Shown here: positions 24,729 through 33,786 of the stretch, piece by piece
Layout of the letters: every line of letters starts with the position of its first letter
Numbering within the stretch: position 1 is the first letter of the stretch
Assembly: GCF_001619585.1 (NCBI RefSeq)
Contig: NZ_LQNT01000011.1
Location: 186,001 to 250,000 of the forward strand
Reading direction: 5' to 3'
Length of the DNA: 64,000 nt
From: Bhargavaea cecembensis
GTDB taxonomy: Bacteria; Bacillota; Bacilli; Bacillales_A; Planococcaceae
Notes under the pieces: generated by a model
Told to the model about the DNA's origin: nothing
Database searches by the model: none
The model's input: only the letters and a program-made list of their open reading frames with translations
Made by a program: the position numbers and the translations under genes

Positions 24729-25466
24729 TTGTATTTAACCATGCTGTATGCGGGCGCGTTTTCAATGCTCATCAGTGCCGGAATCGGATTTGCTGTCCGT
24801 CTGTTCCTTCAAAAGTTCTTTAAGTCCGGCATGCTTCCGCTGGTATCAGGAGGCGCCATGACATTGCTTCTCAGCTATCTCATCATGTCTTTCTTCAAAT
24901 TCGGTTTCTATTCTGCAACGATGGCAGGGGTGGCGCTCCTGGTCTATGCCCTGTTCCTCGGCCTTTGGAATGATAGAACCGGCTCTATTACACGACGGGC
25001 AGGCATGACTTTATCCGTCTTGTTTGTCGCTGCCTTGATCTACCTATCCGCGATCTCCAGCCAACCAGGGGTTGACCAGACCTACTTGTTGCCGCTGGGT
25101 TTTAAAGGGTGCGTCTTGATCAACTATGAGGTGGAAGGCGCCCCGCCATTGAAAGTTGAAGACAATGACAATGAAATCGTCTATCATGTCCCCGATGGCG
25201 GAATCATCAATACTTCCTCTCCGATGGAATTCGGCTGGGTAAGCAATGAAAACTCAGGCCCATTACAATTAAGAGCATTTTTCGTGGATGAAGTCGGAAA
25301 TAAAGTGCAGGAACTTCCACGAGAGAACATCCTTTTCGGGGCCAATGGTTCTATACAGGAAGAAGGCAAGCCAGAGCGGACCTACTATTTTCAACTATTT
25401 GGTTCCAAGGAAGTTGAAACAGAGGGATGCCCGGCGGTTGAAAGTTCTGGAGAATCGCCCTGGTGA
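24729..25466 (+). CDS. Membrane protein with extracytoplasmic C-terminal domain (DUF6843-like)
   Basis: About 245 aa. Four hydrophobic helices occupy residues 1-110, and a soluble beta-rich domain follows: 'YLLPLGFKGCVLINYEVEGAPPLKVEDND', 'IVYHVPDGGIINTSSPMEFGW'. This second part resembles small Bacillus secreted domains (DUF6843-like, from memory, not certain). The ribosome site AGGAG (24712-) is ambiguous: TTG 24729 fits best, GTG 24717 abuts it. Monocistronic. Function unknown. Confidence 0.65.
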   Translation: MYLTMLYAGAFSMLISAGIGFAVRLFLQKFFKSGMLPLVSGGAMTLLLSYLIMSFFKFGFYSATMAGVALLVYALFLGLWNDRTGSITRRAGMTLSVLFVAALIYLSAISSQPGVDQTYLLPLGFKGCVLINYEVEGAPPLKVEDNDNEIVYHVPDGGIINTSSPMEFGWVSNENSGPLQLRAFFVDEVGNKVQELPRENILFGANGSIQEEGKPERTYYFQLFGSKEVETEGCPAVESSGESPW

Positions 25467-25687
25467 CAGTAGCATCAGCCTCAAGACAAGATCATGCGAT
25501 ATGAAAAAGCGGTCCTCACATAGGAGTCACTTCATCAATTCAGATCCCCCTTGCCTTCCAACTGGTATTTCCGGACAAAAGACGCGAATCGAGTCATCCA
25601 TTCATGATCAGGAAGCATTCGGAGATTTCAGATATAATGGACATTAGACGACCACCAAATCCTTCGTAGCAAAGGAGAAACTCCCTC

Positions 25688-26200
25688 ATGTCCAACCAGC
25701 AAGCCATCCTGACTGCCATCCAAGAGGTTATCCGTACCAACGGACCCATCTGCCATCTGGACGATATCTATACATACGTCCGCAACCATGAACCGGCCAT
25801 CCGGCACTATCAGGATGAGGAAGCCATCATCCGGAACATCATTTACCGCCATTCGAGCGACTGTGAAATCTTCAGGGGCACATTCAGATGGGACAGCTAC
25901 GACCTTTTCTATGCCCCTAAGGGAATCGGGTCCGGCCTCTGGAGCATTTGGCCGGATGAACTGCCGCTCCGCCTGCTGGTTGAAATCCTCAAGCATCGCG
26001 GTGGACTTGCCACAGTTGAGGAAATCAGACAGCACCTAATGCTCGACTATCCGAGGCTTTACGTACCGGGTAAGGACACCTCGAATGAAATCAGGGAAAC
26101 GTTGCTCCGAAATTCTACGTATCATCCCAATTCCAAAAATCCGCTCTTTTTCTACTCAAGCATTGTGGATGCATGGGGAATAAGACCAGAAATTGACTAA
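25688..26200 (+). CDS. Hypothetical protein, DUF7669-like, defence-associated neighbourhood
   Basis: 170-aa soluble protein in two parts. The N-terminal half is helical and ends in 'FRWDSYDLFYAPKGIGSGLWSIW', which resembles the short domain found in some restriction-type proteins (DUF7669, from memory). The C-terminal half ('LLVEILKHRGGLATVEEIRQHLM') looks like a winged helix. AAAGGAG precedes ATG 25688. It is convergent with the PLD-helicase gene with 32 bp between, which together with the GmrSD-like gene suggests a defence role, an inference only. Confidence 0.6.
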   Translation: MSNQQAILTAIQEVIRTNGPICHLDDIYTYVRNHEPAIRHYQDEEAIIRNIIYRHSSDCEIFRGTFRWDSYDLFYAPKGIGSGLWSIWPDELPLRLLVEILKHRGGLATVEEIRQHLMLDYPRLYVPGKDTSNEIRETLLRNSTYHPNSKNPLFFYSSIVDAWGIRPEID

Positions 26201-26232
26201 AAGCGGACATCCGAGTATTCTGGACGCCCGCT

Positions 26233-28671
26233 TTATCTGGTCTTTCGCTCAAAATACTCATGCAGCCGATAAGTCGTAATCTGTTCGGTCCAGTGATGAA
26301 GAAGAGCGGATTGTTCTGCGTTAGACAGTGGCAGCTGGATCGAGAAGTGATTGTCCTCGAACAAAACCTTTCCTGCCTTCTCGCTTCCGCTCCACTTGGT
26401 CATTGGCATCTTGGCTATAAGATCCGCAGTTCTTTTCTCATCATATTCAATCAGACGTTTGCCTGTTTTATCACTAAGATCAGCCCTTTTCCGGTATTCC
26501 TTCGTGGTGAGATACCGCTGAAAGAACGGCGCAACTTCCTCAGGCGTGACGGGATCTGTCCAATGTTTAGAACCTCTTGAAAGCATATAGAGTAAAACGA
26601 CCATTTTATAGCTCTTGTTCATACCGGTTTTCTCGACTTCGATGAACCAGTCCTTAAACGTCTCCCAGACTCGGAGTTCCTCTTCTCTCAACTCTCCAGC
26701 ATAGGCCAGCATACCGAAATAGCTTCCAAATTCCTGCTTCACGGACCTGGAGTCGGCGTCTGCCTGCAAGTGAAACTCCAGGTAGTCCGGGCGGCGGCCG
26801 AATTCTCGTTTCAGTTCATAATAGGCTGCAATAAGCGCGTCCTTTCGGGGTGCGCGTTTTTGTGCCATTTCCTTTAAGAGGTTGATGACCTGAAGGTCCA
26901 AATTGAACTCACAGACTTCCGGCACGGCCGGTTCTGCAAAGCGTCCCCGCTTTTCCCCATACTCGCCTGTTTCATCGAAGACTTCGAGCTTCACGTCTGC
27001 ATTCCGGTAGTTGCCGATAAAGTCGATGATGACACAGTGCGACTTGCCGTCAGCCAGCCGAAGCCCGCGGCCGATCTGCTGAGTATAGACGGTGAGCGAC
27101 TCGGTCGGACGGATGAACAGTAGTGTATCTACTCTCGGGATGTCGACACCTTCATTGAACAAGTCAACGGTAAAGACAGCTTCCAACTCGCCAGCTTCAA
27201 GCCGAGCGGTCGCTTTCCGCCGTTCTTCTCTTGGTGTCTGCCCGTGCAGCACCATCGAGCGAATTCCCTTTTTACGAAAGAAGTCGTTCATGAAAGTGGC
27301 CTGGCGGACAGACGAGCAGAACACTATCGTCCGGGTCTCCCTGTGCTCCATGTATCCTTCGTAGATCTTTTGAGCAAAGTCTTCCCGAAGCTGAACGGTG
27401 AGCAGTTCCTCTTCGTCATAACGGGTTCCCCGCCAGGTAATCTGCGAGTAGTCGGTGTCGTCATAGACACCGTAATACCGGAACGGAGCAAGCCAACCCC
27501 GCTCGATCGCCTCCAGGAAGTGAATTGAGATGGCGACATTCCCGCCGCAGATTGCATAAACATCCTTGTTGTCCATCCTGTCCGGCGTGGCGGTGATGCC
27601 AAGCAGGAACTCCGGATTGAAGTAGTCAAGAACGCGTTCATATGTAGGTGCCGCGGCATGGTGAAACTCATCGACGACAATCAGATCAAAGTCATCCGGG
27701 TTGAACCGCTCCATGTTATGGAGGCTGCCGAGTGTGTAGACGGAAGCAAAGACAAAGTCAGTTTCCGTTTCTTTTTCAGCAGCATTAAAGAAACCGGTGG
27801 TCTTTTCCGGATGAACATGCAGAAAGGATCGTTGTGCCTGCCGGAGAATTTCTTCGCGGTGTGCGATAAAGAGAACCCTCTTGAACTTCCGTGCAAAAAA
27901 GGCCGCAAGGTACGTCTTGCCAAGCCCGGTTGCGAGCACGACCATCGCCCGATCGTATTCCTCTTCTATCGTTGCTTCAAGTGCGTCCAATGCCATCTGC
28001 TGAGCAGGACGGGGCTGCAGTGGTTCGGCTGAGGCTGGCTTTGTTTCATAGCCAACACCAGTTTCTGCGATTTCCTGCGATTCCCCCGGCCCGAGCATCA
28101 TCTCGGTCTCTTCTTCCGCTGACCAGGCTGCGCTGAATGGCCGCTGAAGATTGGCTTCCCGGTGATTCTCCTTGTACTCAGCAAGGGTTTCTAAATTTAG
28201 CGGGACGGTAGATTCATCATAAAACAGCTTCATGAACTGATCTTCCGCCTCTTCGAACGCCTGGTCATCTGCTAGTGACGGAGCAAGCAGATTCCACTCG
28301 ACTCCTGAAGTCAGCGCGGACTTCGACAGATTCGATGAGCCGACGATGAGATGATGGTTTTCCTCTCTGCCGCGAAACAGGTAGGCCTTTGGGTGAAAGC
28401 TTGCCCCGCCGCTCTTCCATATCCTGATTTCGGCTTCTGGAAGTTCTTTAAGCAACAGTTCCAATGCATCTGGTTGAGTGATATACAGATAGTCCCCCGT
28501 CAGCAGCTTGATCGAAGTGCCTCTCTCCAGAGATGCCCTCAATAACGGCAGCACCTTCTGAACGCCCGACTTCATCGTGAAGGCGGTCATCCAGTGGATC
28601 TCCCTTGCATCACCCGACAGTTTTTCAAGATGCCGGATAAGCTCGGACGTGATGAGTTGCAGCTTAGTCAT
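26233..28671 (-). CDS. PLD-domain DEAD/DEAH-box helicase
   Basis: 812-aa three-part protein. A phospholipase D-type nuclease domain (1-150) has 'ASFHPKAYLFRGREENHHLIVGSSNLS' in two blocks: HPK at 93-95 and GSSNLS at 111-116. A superfamily 2 helicase core follows: Walker A ATGLGKT (247-253), DEFH (334-337), GITATPDR, 'VFCSSVRQATFMNDFF' and motif VI QQIGRGLR. The last 250 residues contain repeated helical DUF3427-like segments ('RRPDYLEFHLQ'). Such proteins resemble restriction subunits (COG3886 plus COG1061). Its ATG overlaps the MazG-like gene by 8 bp, so the two are coupled. Confidence 0.9.
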   Translation of the reverse strand: MTKLQLITSELIRHLEKLSGDAREIHWMTAFTMKSGVQKVLPLLRASLERGTSIKLLTGDYLYITQPDALELLLKELPEAEIRIWKSGGASFHPKAYLFRGREENHHLIVGSSNLSKSALTSGVEWNLLAPSLADDQAFEEAEDQFMKLFYDESTVPLNLETLAEYKENHREANLQRPFSAAWSAEEETEMMLGPGESQEIAETGVGYETKPASAEPLQPRPAQQMALDALEATIEEEYDRAMVVLATGLGKTYLAAFFARKFKRVLFIAHREEILRQAQRSFLHVHPEKTTGFFNAAEKETETDFVFASVYTLGSLHNMERFNPDDFDLIVVDEFHHAAAPTYERVLDYFNPEFLLGITATPDRMDNKDVYAICGGNVAISIHFLEAIERGWLAPFRYYGVYDDTDYSQITWRGTRYDEEELLTVQLREDFAQKIYEGYMEHRETRTIVFCSSVRQATFMNDFFRKKGIRSMVLHGQTPREERRKATARLEAGELEAVFTVDLFNEGVDIPRVDTLLFIRPTESLTVYTQQIGRGLRLADGKSHCVIIDFIGNYRNADVKLEVFDETGEYGEKRGRFAEPAVPEVCEFNLDLQVINLLKEMAQKRAPRKDALIAAYYELKREFGRRPDYLEFHLQADADSRSVKQEFGSYFGMLAYAGELREEELRVWETFKDWFIEVEKTGMNKSYKMVVLLYMLSRGSKHWTDPVTPEEVAPFFQRYLTTKEYRKRADLSDKTGKRLIEYDEKRTADLIAKMPMTKWSGSEKAGKVLFEDNHFSIQLPLSNAEQSALLHHWTEQITTYRLHEYFERKTR

Positions 28672-28990
28672 CCACTACCTCATTCAGATAAACCTTCTCA
28701 TCAAACGCGCCCCGCTTTTTGGCTTTTTCCTCACGGATCATGTCCAGTTGGTGCGGTGTGGCGCCGTGTGCGGCGGCAGTTGCGTAGATGAGCTCGAGCA
28801 TGTCGGCGAGTTCTTCGACAGCTGCGACGGCGTTTTCAGCCGCTAGATATTCCTCGTATTCTTCACCGATTTTTTTCCTGAGTTCTTGCATGTATTCATC
28901 ATCGTTCAGAATTCTAGTCTTTGGTTCCTTACCTGCAAGTTTGATGATTTCCGGAATCCGGTCACGTACGAGTTTGTTGTGGATGGGCAT
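28664..28990 (-). CDS. MazG-like nucleoside triphosphate pyrophosphohydrolase
   Basis: 108-aa all-helical protein of the predicted house-cleaning NTP pyrophosphatase group (COG4997, phosphoribosyl-ATP pyrophosphohydrolase-like): 'MPIHNKLVRDRIPEII', then the metal-binding 'KIGEEYEEYLAAEN' and 'VEELADMLELIYATAA' (EExxE and ExxD pattern). Substrate unknown; relatives remove non-canonical nucleotides. It is the first gene of a two-gene operon with the PLD-helicase, overlapping it by 8 bp, an arrangement that suggests a shared role. Confidence 0.88.
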   Translation of the reverse strand: MPIHNKLVRDRIPEIIKLAGKEPKTRILNDDEYMQELRKKIGEEYEEYLAAENAVAAVEELADMLELIYATAAAHGATPHQLDMIREEKAKKRGAFDEKVYLNEVVDD

Positions 28991-29090
28991 GGTTCATTGT
29001 CCTCCTCTTTGAACTGCTTTGTCTCTTTCTATTATAAATGTTTTCCAGTTCAGGGGGCGGGATGTGCTCATGTATCGCGGTTTAGCAAAG

Positions 29091-29121
29091 AAAAAACCGC
29101 CGGGGTTCCCAGCGGTTTTTT
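29091..29121. terminator. Bidirectional intrinsic terminator
   Basis: AAAAAACCGC / GCGGTTTTTT, past the stop of the DUF262 gene and upstream of the MazG-like gene. Confidence 0.85.
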
Positions 29122-29147
29122 GGAATGACACCTTCCTTCTAACTTTA

Positions 29148-30809
29148 TTACCAGATCCTCATTGCATCTTCTCTTAATCCAGATTGCCTTTGTTCAATTG
29201 TGGAAACATCCCAGTCCTCATAGTTCAACAATTGCCTTGTGATAGATATCTCGCTATCTTTGTACATTTGTTTCTTCGTGCTAAACCCTTTGTTTTGTAT
29301 TTTCTTGTTATATTCTTTGCCCAATAAAGTCAGGTTCCCTAATTTCCATAGATTTTCTTGGTGAGTTTCTTCTTCAATAGACCACTCATCACTCAGATTA
29401 ACTGGCATGATATGCTCAATATGCACATTTTCCGAGGTGGAAATAATGGTCTCACCACTCGAATATAAGGAATTAATTTTAGAGAAGATATAACGTATAA
29501 TTGGTTTGTTTTTGATTACTAGCCGTTCCATGTAAGAAGAAAATTCTTCATCAGATATCTTCTCTTTGTTAATCCTATTAACAATGTCTGTGACTCCTAA
29601 TTCATCATTTGCTATTCCTCTTGCCCAACCGGCAAACAGTACTTCATACTTATTTGCAACGTTGCTGGCGATGATGATATTTCTAAAGATAAGGATTTCA
29701 ATTTGGCCAAGAACTTTCAACATATGTTCCTCATCCCAATCCTTGTTATACATCGCTAATACAATAGGATAGTACGAGCTAGCACCAAACACCTTCAAAT
29801 TCTTTATAGTCTCATTTAGTTTTTCACTATTAAACACAGTTACGCCGTCTTTTTGGCTTATAGAATTGTAAACTGGTGCAAGTTTGTCCAAGTGGGTTAC
29901 GATTTTTAAACTTTCTCCCGGGCTGTTGATTTGATTCTTCATACGTTTGTATAAGTTTTGGGTACGCACGAATTCTTCTCTTGAATTCCAATAGTAACGA
30001 ATAAATCTCGTTGCATCGTTCCCATCTAAGTTATTAACCATGGACTCCCATTTTCTCTTCACAGTATCTATTTGAGCTTTGGATACTTTAAAAAGATGGT
30101 TCTTTAAGAGATCAGATGTCTCTAGGCCTCTTCCTCGTGCGTTTAGCGATTCAAAAATTATAAAAGCCTCTTCAAGTGATGTTGTTTCCACATACATAAC
30201 CTTAAATCCATTTATGAAACTCTTATAATATTCGTTAATGATTAAGAAACTTTCATCAGGGTTTAGTCCTTCAATTTCGCTATTCAATTGGTTCAACAGA
30301 TATTTGTATGACTTTTCAATTCTTTTTTGTGCTTTGGTCAAAGGTTGTACATCAGGCGCAACAGTACTTCTCGTTTGTACGAATGCTCTAAAGAACTCAT
30401 TATCACTATTAGCAATTCTTAGTTGCAGCCTGTCGTTATTCGGACTCCAACGGCCGATATACTTGATTTTAATGTCTTCAACTATTTCCTGAGCTTCAAA
30501 ACACCCTTGCTCGTCAAGGCTGTTACACACCTCACTAAGTGCACTTAAAAAGATAACTGAAGTAATGCTCCTTTGTTGCCCGTCAATAATAAACTTCTTG
30601 CTTGTTTTTTCTTCTTTTTCATCCTGAACAACAATCTGACCAAAGAAATGCTCCTCTTCGTTGTACTCTCTAAGTGTCTTGAGATCATTCCAAAAGTCTT
30701 CAACTTGAGATTCTTCCCAAGAATATTCTCTTTGGTAATCCGGTATATAATATGTATTATCCTGCAAAAAAGATCCTATTGATTTAAAAGCATAATTTTG
30801 TATAGCCAT
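29148..30809 (-). CDS. GmrSD-type DUF262/DUF1524 restriction-like protein
   Basis: 553-aa fused GmrS-GmrD-like protein. The N-terminal DUF262 domain has 'YIPDYQREYSWEESQVEDFW' and DGQQR at 76-80, the ParB-like nucleotide-binding signature. The C-terminal DUF1524 HNH nuclease has 'HIEHIMPVNL' (His466 region) and 'GNLTLLGKEYNKKI' (Asn492 and Asn501). Type IV enzymes of this kind cut modified phage DNA. AGGAGG lies 9 nt before ATG 30809. Codon use is clearly AT-richer than in its neighbours, so it was probably acquired horizontally. Confidence 0.9.
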   Translation of the reverse strand: MAIQNYAFKSIGSFLQDNTYYIPDYQREYSWEESQVEDFWNDLKTLREYNEEEHFFGQIVVQDEKEEKTSKKFIIDGQQRSITSVIFLSALSEVCNSLDEQGCFEAQEIVEDIKIKYIGRWSPNNDRLQLRIANSDNEFFRAFVQTRSTVAPDVQPLTKAQKRIEKSYKYLLNQLNSEIEGLNPDESFLIINEYYKSFINGFKVMYVETTSLEEAFIIFESLNARGRGLETSDLLKNHLFKVSKAQIDTVKRKWESMVNNLDGNDATRFIRYYWNSREEFVRTQNLYKRMKNQINSPGESLKIVTHLDKLAPVYNSISQKDGVTVFNSEKLNETIKNLKVFGASSYYPIVLAMYNKDWDEEHMLKVLGQIEILIFRNIIIASNVANKYEVLFAGWARGIANDELGVTDIVNRINKEKISDEEFSSYMERLVIKNKPIIRYIFSKINSLYSSGETIISTSENVHIEHIMPVNLSDEWSIEEETHQENLWKLGNLTLLGKEYNKKIQNKGFSTKKQMYKDSEISITRQLLNYEDWDVSTIEQRQSGLREDAMRIW

Positions 30810-30921
30810 TGTTAAAGTCCTCCTTCTTTTAGAATATTGGTACCTTAATTGTATATCATTAAATCTAGACATTAAATATTTATAGCTTTTGATGGTTAAT
30901 CCCACTTATCTCCAACCATTT

Positions 30922-30950
30922 AAAAAACCGCCGGGTTTTGGCGGTTTTTT
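30922..30950. terminator. Bidirectional intrinsic terminator
   Basis: Perfect AAAAAACCGCC / GGCGGTTTTTT stem between the phosphoesterase gene and the DUF262 gene. Confidence 0.9.
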
Positions 30951-30977
30951 CATAGTCCTATTCAGTTGAAAGTCAGA

Positions 30978-32078
30978 TCATTGAATTCCAAAGTCCCTTG
31001 CGAAGACCATATTAGTGTCGACCAGGACCCCTTCTGCGTTTTCATCGAGGTGGAAGACGCGTGCGCCACGGAGGCGGTCGTTTTCCTCGCCGCCGAGGCC
31101 GTAAGAGCCAAATCCGGCGCTTCCTGCATAGCCGAGTTTGATGCCGTAGTAGTCGCCGACGTAGGTGTTGATGTGGTCATGGCCGGAGAAGACGCCTTGT
31201 ACGTCGCCGCGCTCCAGCATGGCGGCGAACATGCCGCTGTTGAATGGTCCGGTGCAGACGCATTCGTTCTTCTCACCGACGAGGTTGTGTTTCTCCACTG
31301 CTTTCTGATTGCTTTCATCTGTCCGATCGGATGGGCTGGCATACCACATATACTCAAACTCCGGAAGCGGAATATGCATGAATGCGAGTGACGGAACTTT
31401 GTGTCCGGTTGTCTGCTCCAGCTTTTCTGAAGTCTTGTAGTACCACTGAACCTGGTCGTGGCGGAGCCAGTCCCATGTCTGGTAGCCTTTGAAGTCCTGT
31501 TCTTCGATCTGTTCCGGTGCATAGCGGCCGCTGTCGAACAGCCAGACGTTGAATGCCGTCTCCGTGTTCTTGGCGTTCTTGATTTCGATCGATGCGTTGC
31601 CGGTTCCAGTGACATCGTTAGGGCCCGGCTTGTTTACGTTGTGTTCATACGACATGTAGACATCCAGCATATCCGCTTCGGTCATGCCGGTCTTCGGCGT
31701 GTGGTCTTCATCGTGGTTGCCGAATGTTACGGCCCAGTGGACACCGCGGTCTTCCATCGGTCTCGCCATGTTTTCAATGGCCTGCTTGACCTCTTCTTCC
31801 GTGTCGATGTCCGCATTCATCATGTCCCCGTTCAGGATGGCCAGATCCGGCTCTTCCGCATCCAGCACCGTTTCCATCAGTTCGATTGTCCGGGGATCGA
31901 TCTCCTCGTCATCCTGAATATCGTTGAACTGAACAATCTTATAGTTGCCGTCAGCGTTGAACTGCAGTTTCTTGTTCTCGTTCGTCTTCCCCTCGACCGA
32001 AGGGTTGATGAAACTTGTCGTCATCAATACGAATGCACAGGCAATGGCGATAATGCCGGCCAGCGATTTCCACTTCAT
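30978..32078 (-). CDS. Exported metallophosphoesterase
   Basis: 366-aa calcineurin-like phosphoesterase with an N-terminal signal peptide or anchor ('SLAGIIAIACAFVLMTTSFI', about 4-23). Metal-binding motifs appear in order: FNDIQDD, 'LNGDMMNADID', 'FGNHDED', 'FMHIPLPEFEY' and 'FSGHDHINTY'. It is similar to purple acid phosphatase-like secreted enzymes of Bacillus. It would act outside the membrane; substrate unknown. GAGGG lies 7 nt before ATG 32078. Monocistronic. Confidence 0.92.
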   Translation of the reverse strand: MKWKSLAGIIAIACAFVLMTTSFINPSVEGKTNENKKLQFNADGNYKIVQFNDIQDDEEIDPRTIELMETVLDAEEPDLAILNGDMMNADIDTEEEVKQAIENMARPMEDRGVHWAVTFGNHDEDHTPKTGMTEADMLDVYMSYEHNVNKPGPNDVTGTGNASIEIKNAKNTETAFNVWLFDSGRYAPEQIEEQDFKGYQTWDWLRHDQVQWYYKTSEKLEQTTGHKVPSLAFMHIPLPEFEYMWYASPSDRTDESNQKAVEKHNLVGEKNECVCTGPFNSGMFAAMLERGDVQGVFSGHDHINTYVGDYYGIKLGYAGSAGFGSYGLGGEENDRLRGARVFHLDENAEGVLVDTNMVFARDFGIQ

Positions 32079-32262
32079 GATCAATCCCTCTTTCCTATGT
32101 ATGTAGTGTTAGACAGGCTTGGTACCCATTTCACCTACCCTCCATGATTTGGCATTTCTTCTCGCTCTAGTGTAGGTAAGCTGTGTTGATAGATTGTTAA
32201 CTGGGTATAAACTTTTGTTAAACATCTGATCTGTGGAGAAGATTGGCTTAAACCGGAATAAG

Positions 32263-32290
32263 AAAAACCGCCGAAGCTCTCCGGCGGTTT
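32263..32290 (-). terminator. Intrinsic terminator
   Basis: AAACCGCCG / CGGCGGTTT, T-rich on the minus strand; ends the VOC gene at 32302. Confidence 0.85.
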
Positions 32291-32301
32291 GATAACGGTT
32301 G

Positions 32302-32697
32302 TTATTTCGCATTCTCATCCGTCTGATGAATCCCGAAGAGGTTGCCTTCCGGGTCGGTGTAGTAGCCCTGCCAGGCCATTCCGGGGAGGGCGTGTTTTGC
32401 GAGGGCGACGGTGCCGCCGTTTGCGAGAATCTTCTCTTCCGTGGAGTCGTAGTCCTCGATGCCGAGCGTGCAGGCGAATCCGTTGAGGGGCTGGCCAGCA
32501 GACGGCGGCGGTCCTTGGCGCTGCATGAGTGCGCCGTTGATGCCCATTTCGTCCTTGTCCCCGGTCACGGCACCGAAGTACGGCATGCCGGCGTATTCGC
32601 TCCAGTCCTCGAACGTCCATCCAAATACCTCTCCGTAAAACGTCTTAGCCCGCACCATGTCGTCAACGTGGATTTCAAAGTGAATCGGTCTGCCCAT
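32302..32697 (-). CDS. VOC family protein (glyoxalase/bleomycin resistance fold)
   Basis: 131-aa protein with two beta-alpha-beta-beta-beta modules: 'IHFEIHVDDMVRAKTFYGEVFGW' and, in the second module, 'TEEKILANGGTVALAKHALPGMAWQGYYTDPEGNLFGIHQ' seen as separate motifs. It resembles the CFP-30/27 kDa antigen-type VOC proteins of unknown substrate. It is probably co-transcribed with the SRPBCC gene 15 bp upstream. Confidence 0.9.
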   Translation of the reverse strand: MGRPIHFEIHVDDMVRAKTFYGEVFGWTFEDWSEYAGMPYFGAVTGDKDEMGINGALMQRQGPPPSAGQPLNGFACTLGIEDYDSTEEKILANGGTVALAKHALPGMAWQGYYTDPEGNLFGIHQTDENAK

Positions 32698-32712
32698 TTT
32701 TCATTCCCCTTC

Positions 32713-33174
32713 CTAGTCCTGTTTGGATTCCAAGTGTTCCTTCAGTGAGTCCAGGTCTTTGGCACAGGCCTTGCCGAAGGTCGAGACCATCATCCTGACG
32801 AACAGCTTCGTGAGGCCGGTAAGTCCCCGGATCTCGCCGTTTAATGTGACAGTGGAGGCATCGCCGGATTCCTCAACGGTGTACGTGAAGCGGTATTCCC
32901 CCTTATCCGATGCGCCTTTTGTTCCGTCTACGCGGAGCCTGATCTTCTCAGGCGCTTTGAGTTCCACGACCTCGAAATGTTCAGACGCCTCTCTTCCGTA
33001 CATCTTCCTCGTCTCAATCCAGCTGCTGCCTTCCTGCATCGGGCCCGTGTCCTGACGCTCCATCCGGACGAGTCCCTGCATCCAATGTTCCGCGGCCTCC
33101 AGGTCCAGCAGCGCGGCATACAGCCGCTCCTTCGGCACACGGACTTCCCGCTGCACTTCGAACTGAATACTCAA
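32713..33174 (-). CDS. SRPBCC family protein
   Basis: 153-aa START/Bet v1-like hydrophobic-cavity fold: 'FEVQREVRVPKERLYAALLDLEAAEHWM' (first strand and helices, two motifs), 'YRFTYTVEESGDASTVTLNGEI' and a long C-terminal helix 'VSTFGKACAKDLDSLKEHLE'. Relatives bind lipids or act as polyketide cyclases; no specific function can be assigned. First gene of a pair with the VOC protein. Confidence 0.88.
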   Translation of the reverse strand: MSIQFEVQREVRVPKERLYAALLDLEAAEHWMQGLVRMERQDTGPMQEGSSWIETRKMYGREASEHFEVVELKAPEKIRLRVDGTKGASDKGEYRFTYTVEESGDASTVTLNGEIRGLTGLTKLFVRMMVSTFGKACAKDLDSLKEHLESKQD

Positions 33175-33334
33175 TGCTGTCCCTCCTCGGACCAGTCCCC
33201 ACTTCTTACATGGGTTTATGTTCGACTTCGGATGGATGATGCCCTTTCGATGTGAGCAATTTTAAATAAGAAGGAATTCTGCTTTCCTATCCAGAATTTC
33301 ATCCACAGTCTTCCTATTAAGGGGTGAACGATCA

Positions 33335-33712
33335 ATGATCAGTAAAGTCGGCCAGATCATGCTGTATGTCAATGACCAGGACGAGTCCGTGAAATTCTGG
33401 ACGGAGCAATTGGGGTTTGCCGTGATCGCGGAGGAGAACATTCAGCAGGGGGTGCGATGGATTGAAATCGCGCCAACCAAAGACGCGGAAACGAGCATCA
33501 TCCTTCACGACAAGGAGTTCGTTGCAAAAATGTCACCCGGCTTGAACTTGGGCACACCTTCCCTCATGTTCTTTACGGACAATTTCGATCAACTGCACCG
33601 TGATCTGAAGGAGAAAACGACCGTCGGGGAAATCGTCGAGATGCCATCGGGCAGAGTCTTTAACTTTTCCGACTTTGAAGACAACTACTTTGCGGTGATG
33701 GAGAAGAAATAA
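33335..33712 (+). CDS. VOC family protein
   Basis: 125-aa glyoxalase-fold protein: 'VGQIMLYVNDQDESVKFWTEQLGF', 'LGTPSLMFFTDNFDQLHRDL' and 'GRVFNFSDFEDNYFAVMEK'. The metal-ligand positions are partly replaced, as in many uncharacterised bacillary VOC proteins. GGGGTGA precedes ATG 33335. Monocistronic; convergent with uppP. Confidence 0.88.
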   Translation: MISKVGQIMLYVNDQDESVKFWTEQLGFAVIAEENIQQGVRWIEIAPTKDAETSIILHDKEFVAKMSPGLNLGTPSLMFFTDNFDQLHRDLKEKTTVGEIVEMPSGRVFNFSDFEDNYFAVMEKK

Positions 33713-33718
33713 TCCAAA

Positions 33719-33778
33719 GAAAAGGAAGTCCCTCCGAAACGCCTGACAATCAGGCCGCTCGAAGAGACTTCCTTTTTT
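33719..33778. terminator. Bidirectional intrinsic terminator
   Basis: AAAGGAAGTC / GACTTCCTTT with an inner GCCTGA / TCAGGC stem, between the convergent VOC gene and uppP. Confidence 0.8.
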
Positions 33779-33786
33779 AGTTTCTA

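Noticed and set aside
25467-25687. Possible gene in the gap before the DUF7669-like gene
   Set aside because: Short frames only, without ribosome sites or recognisable composition; I see nothing there beyond promoter-like AT stretches.
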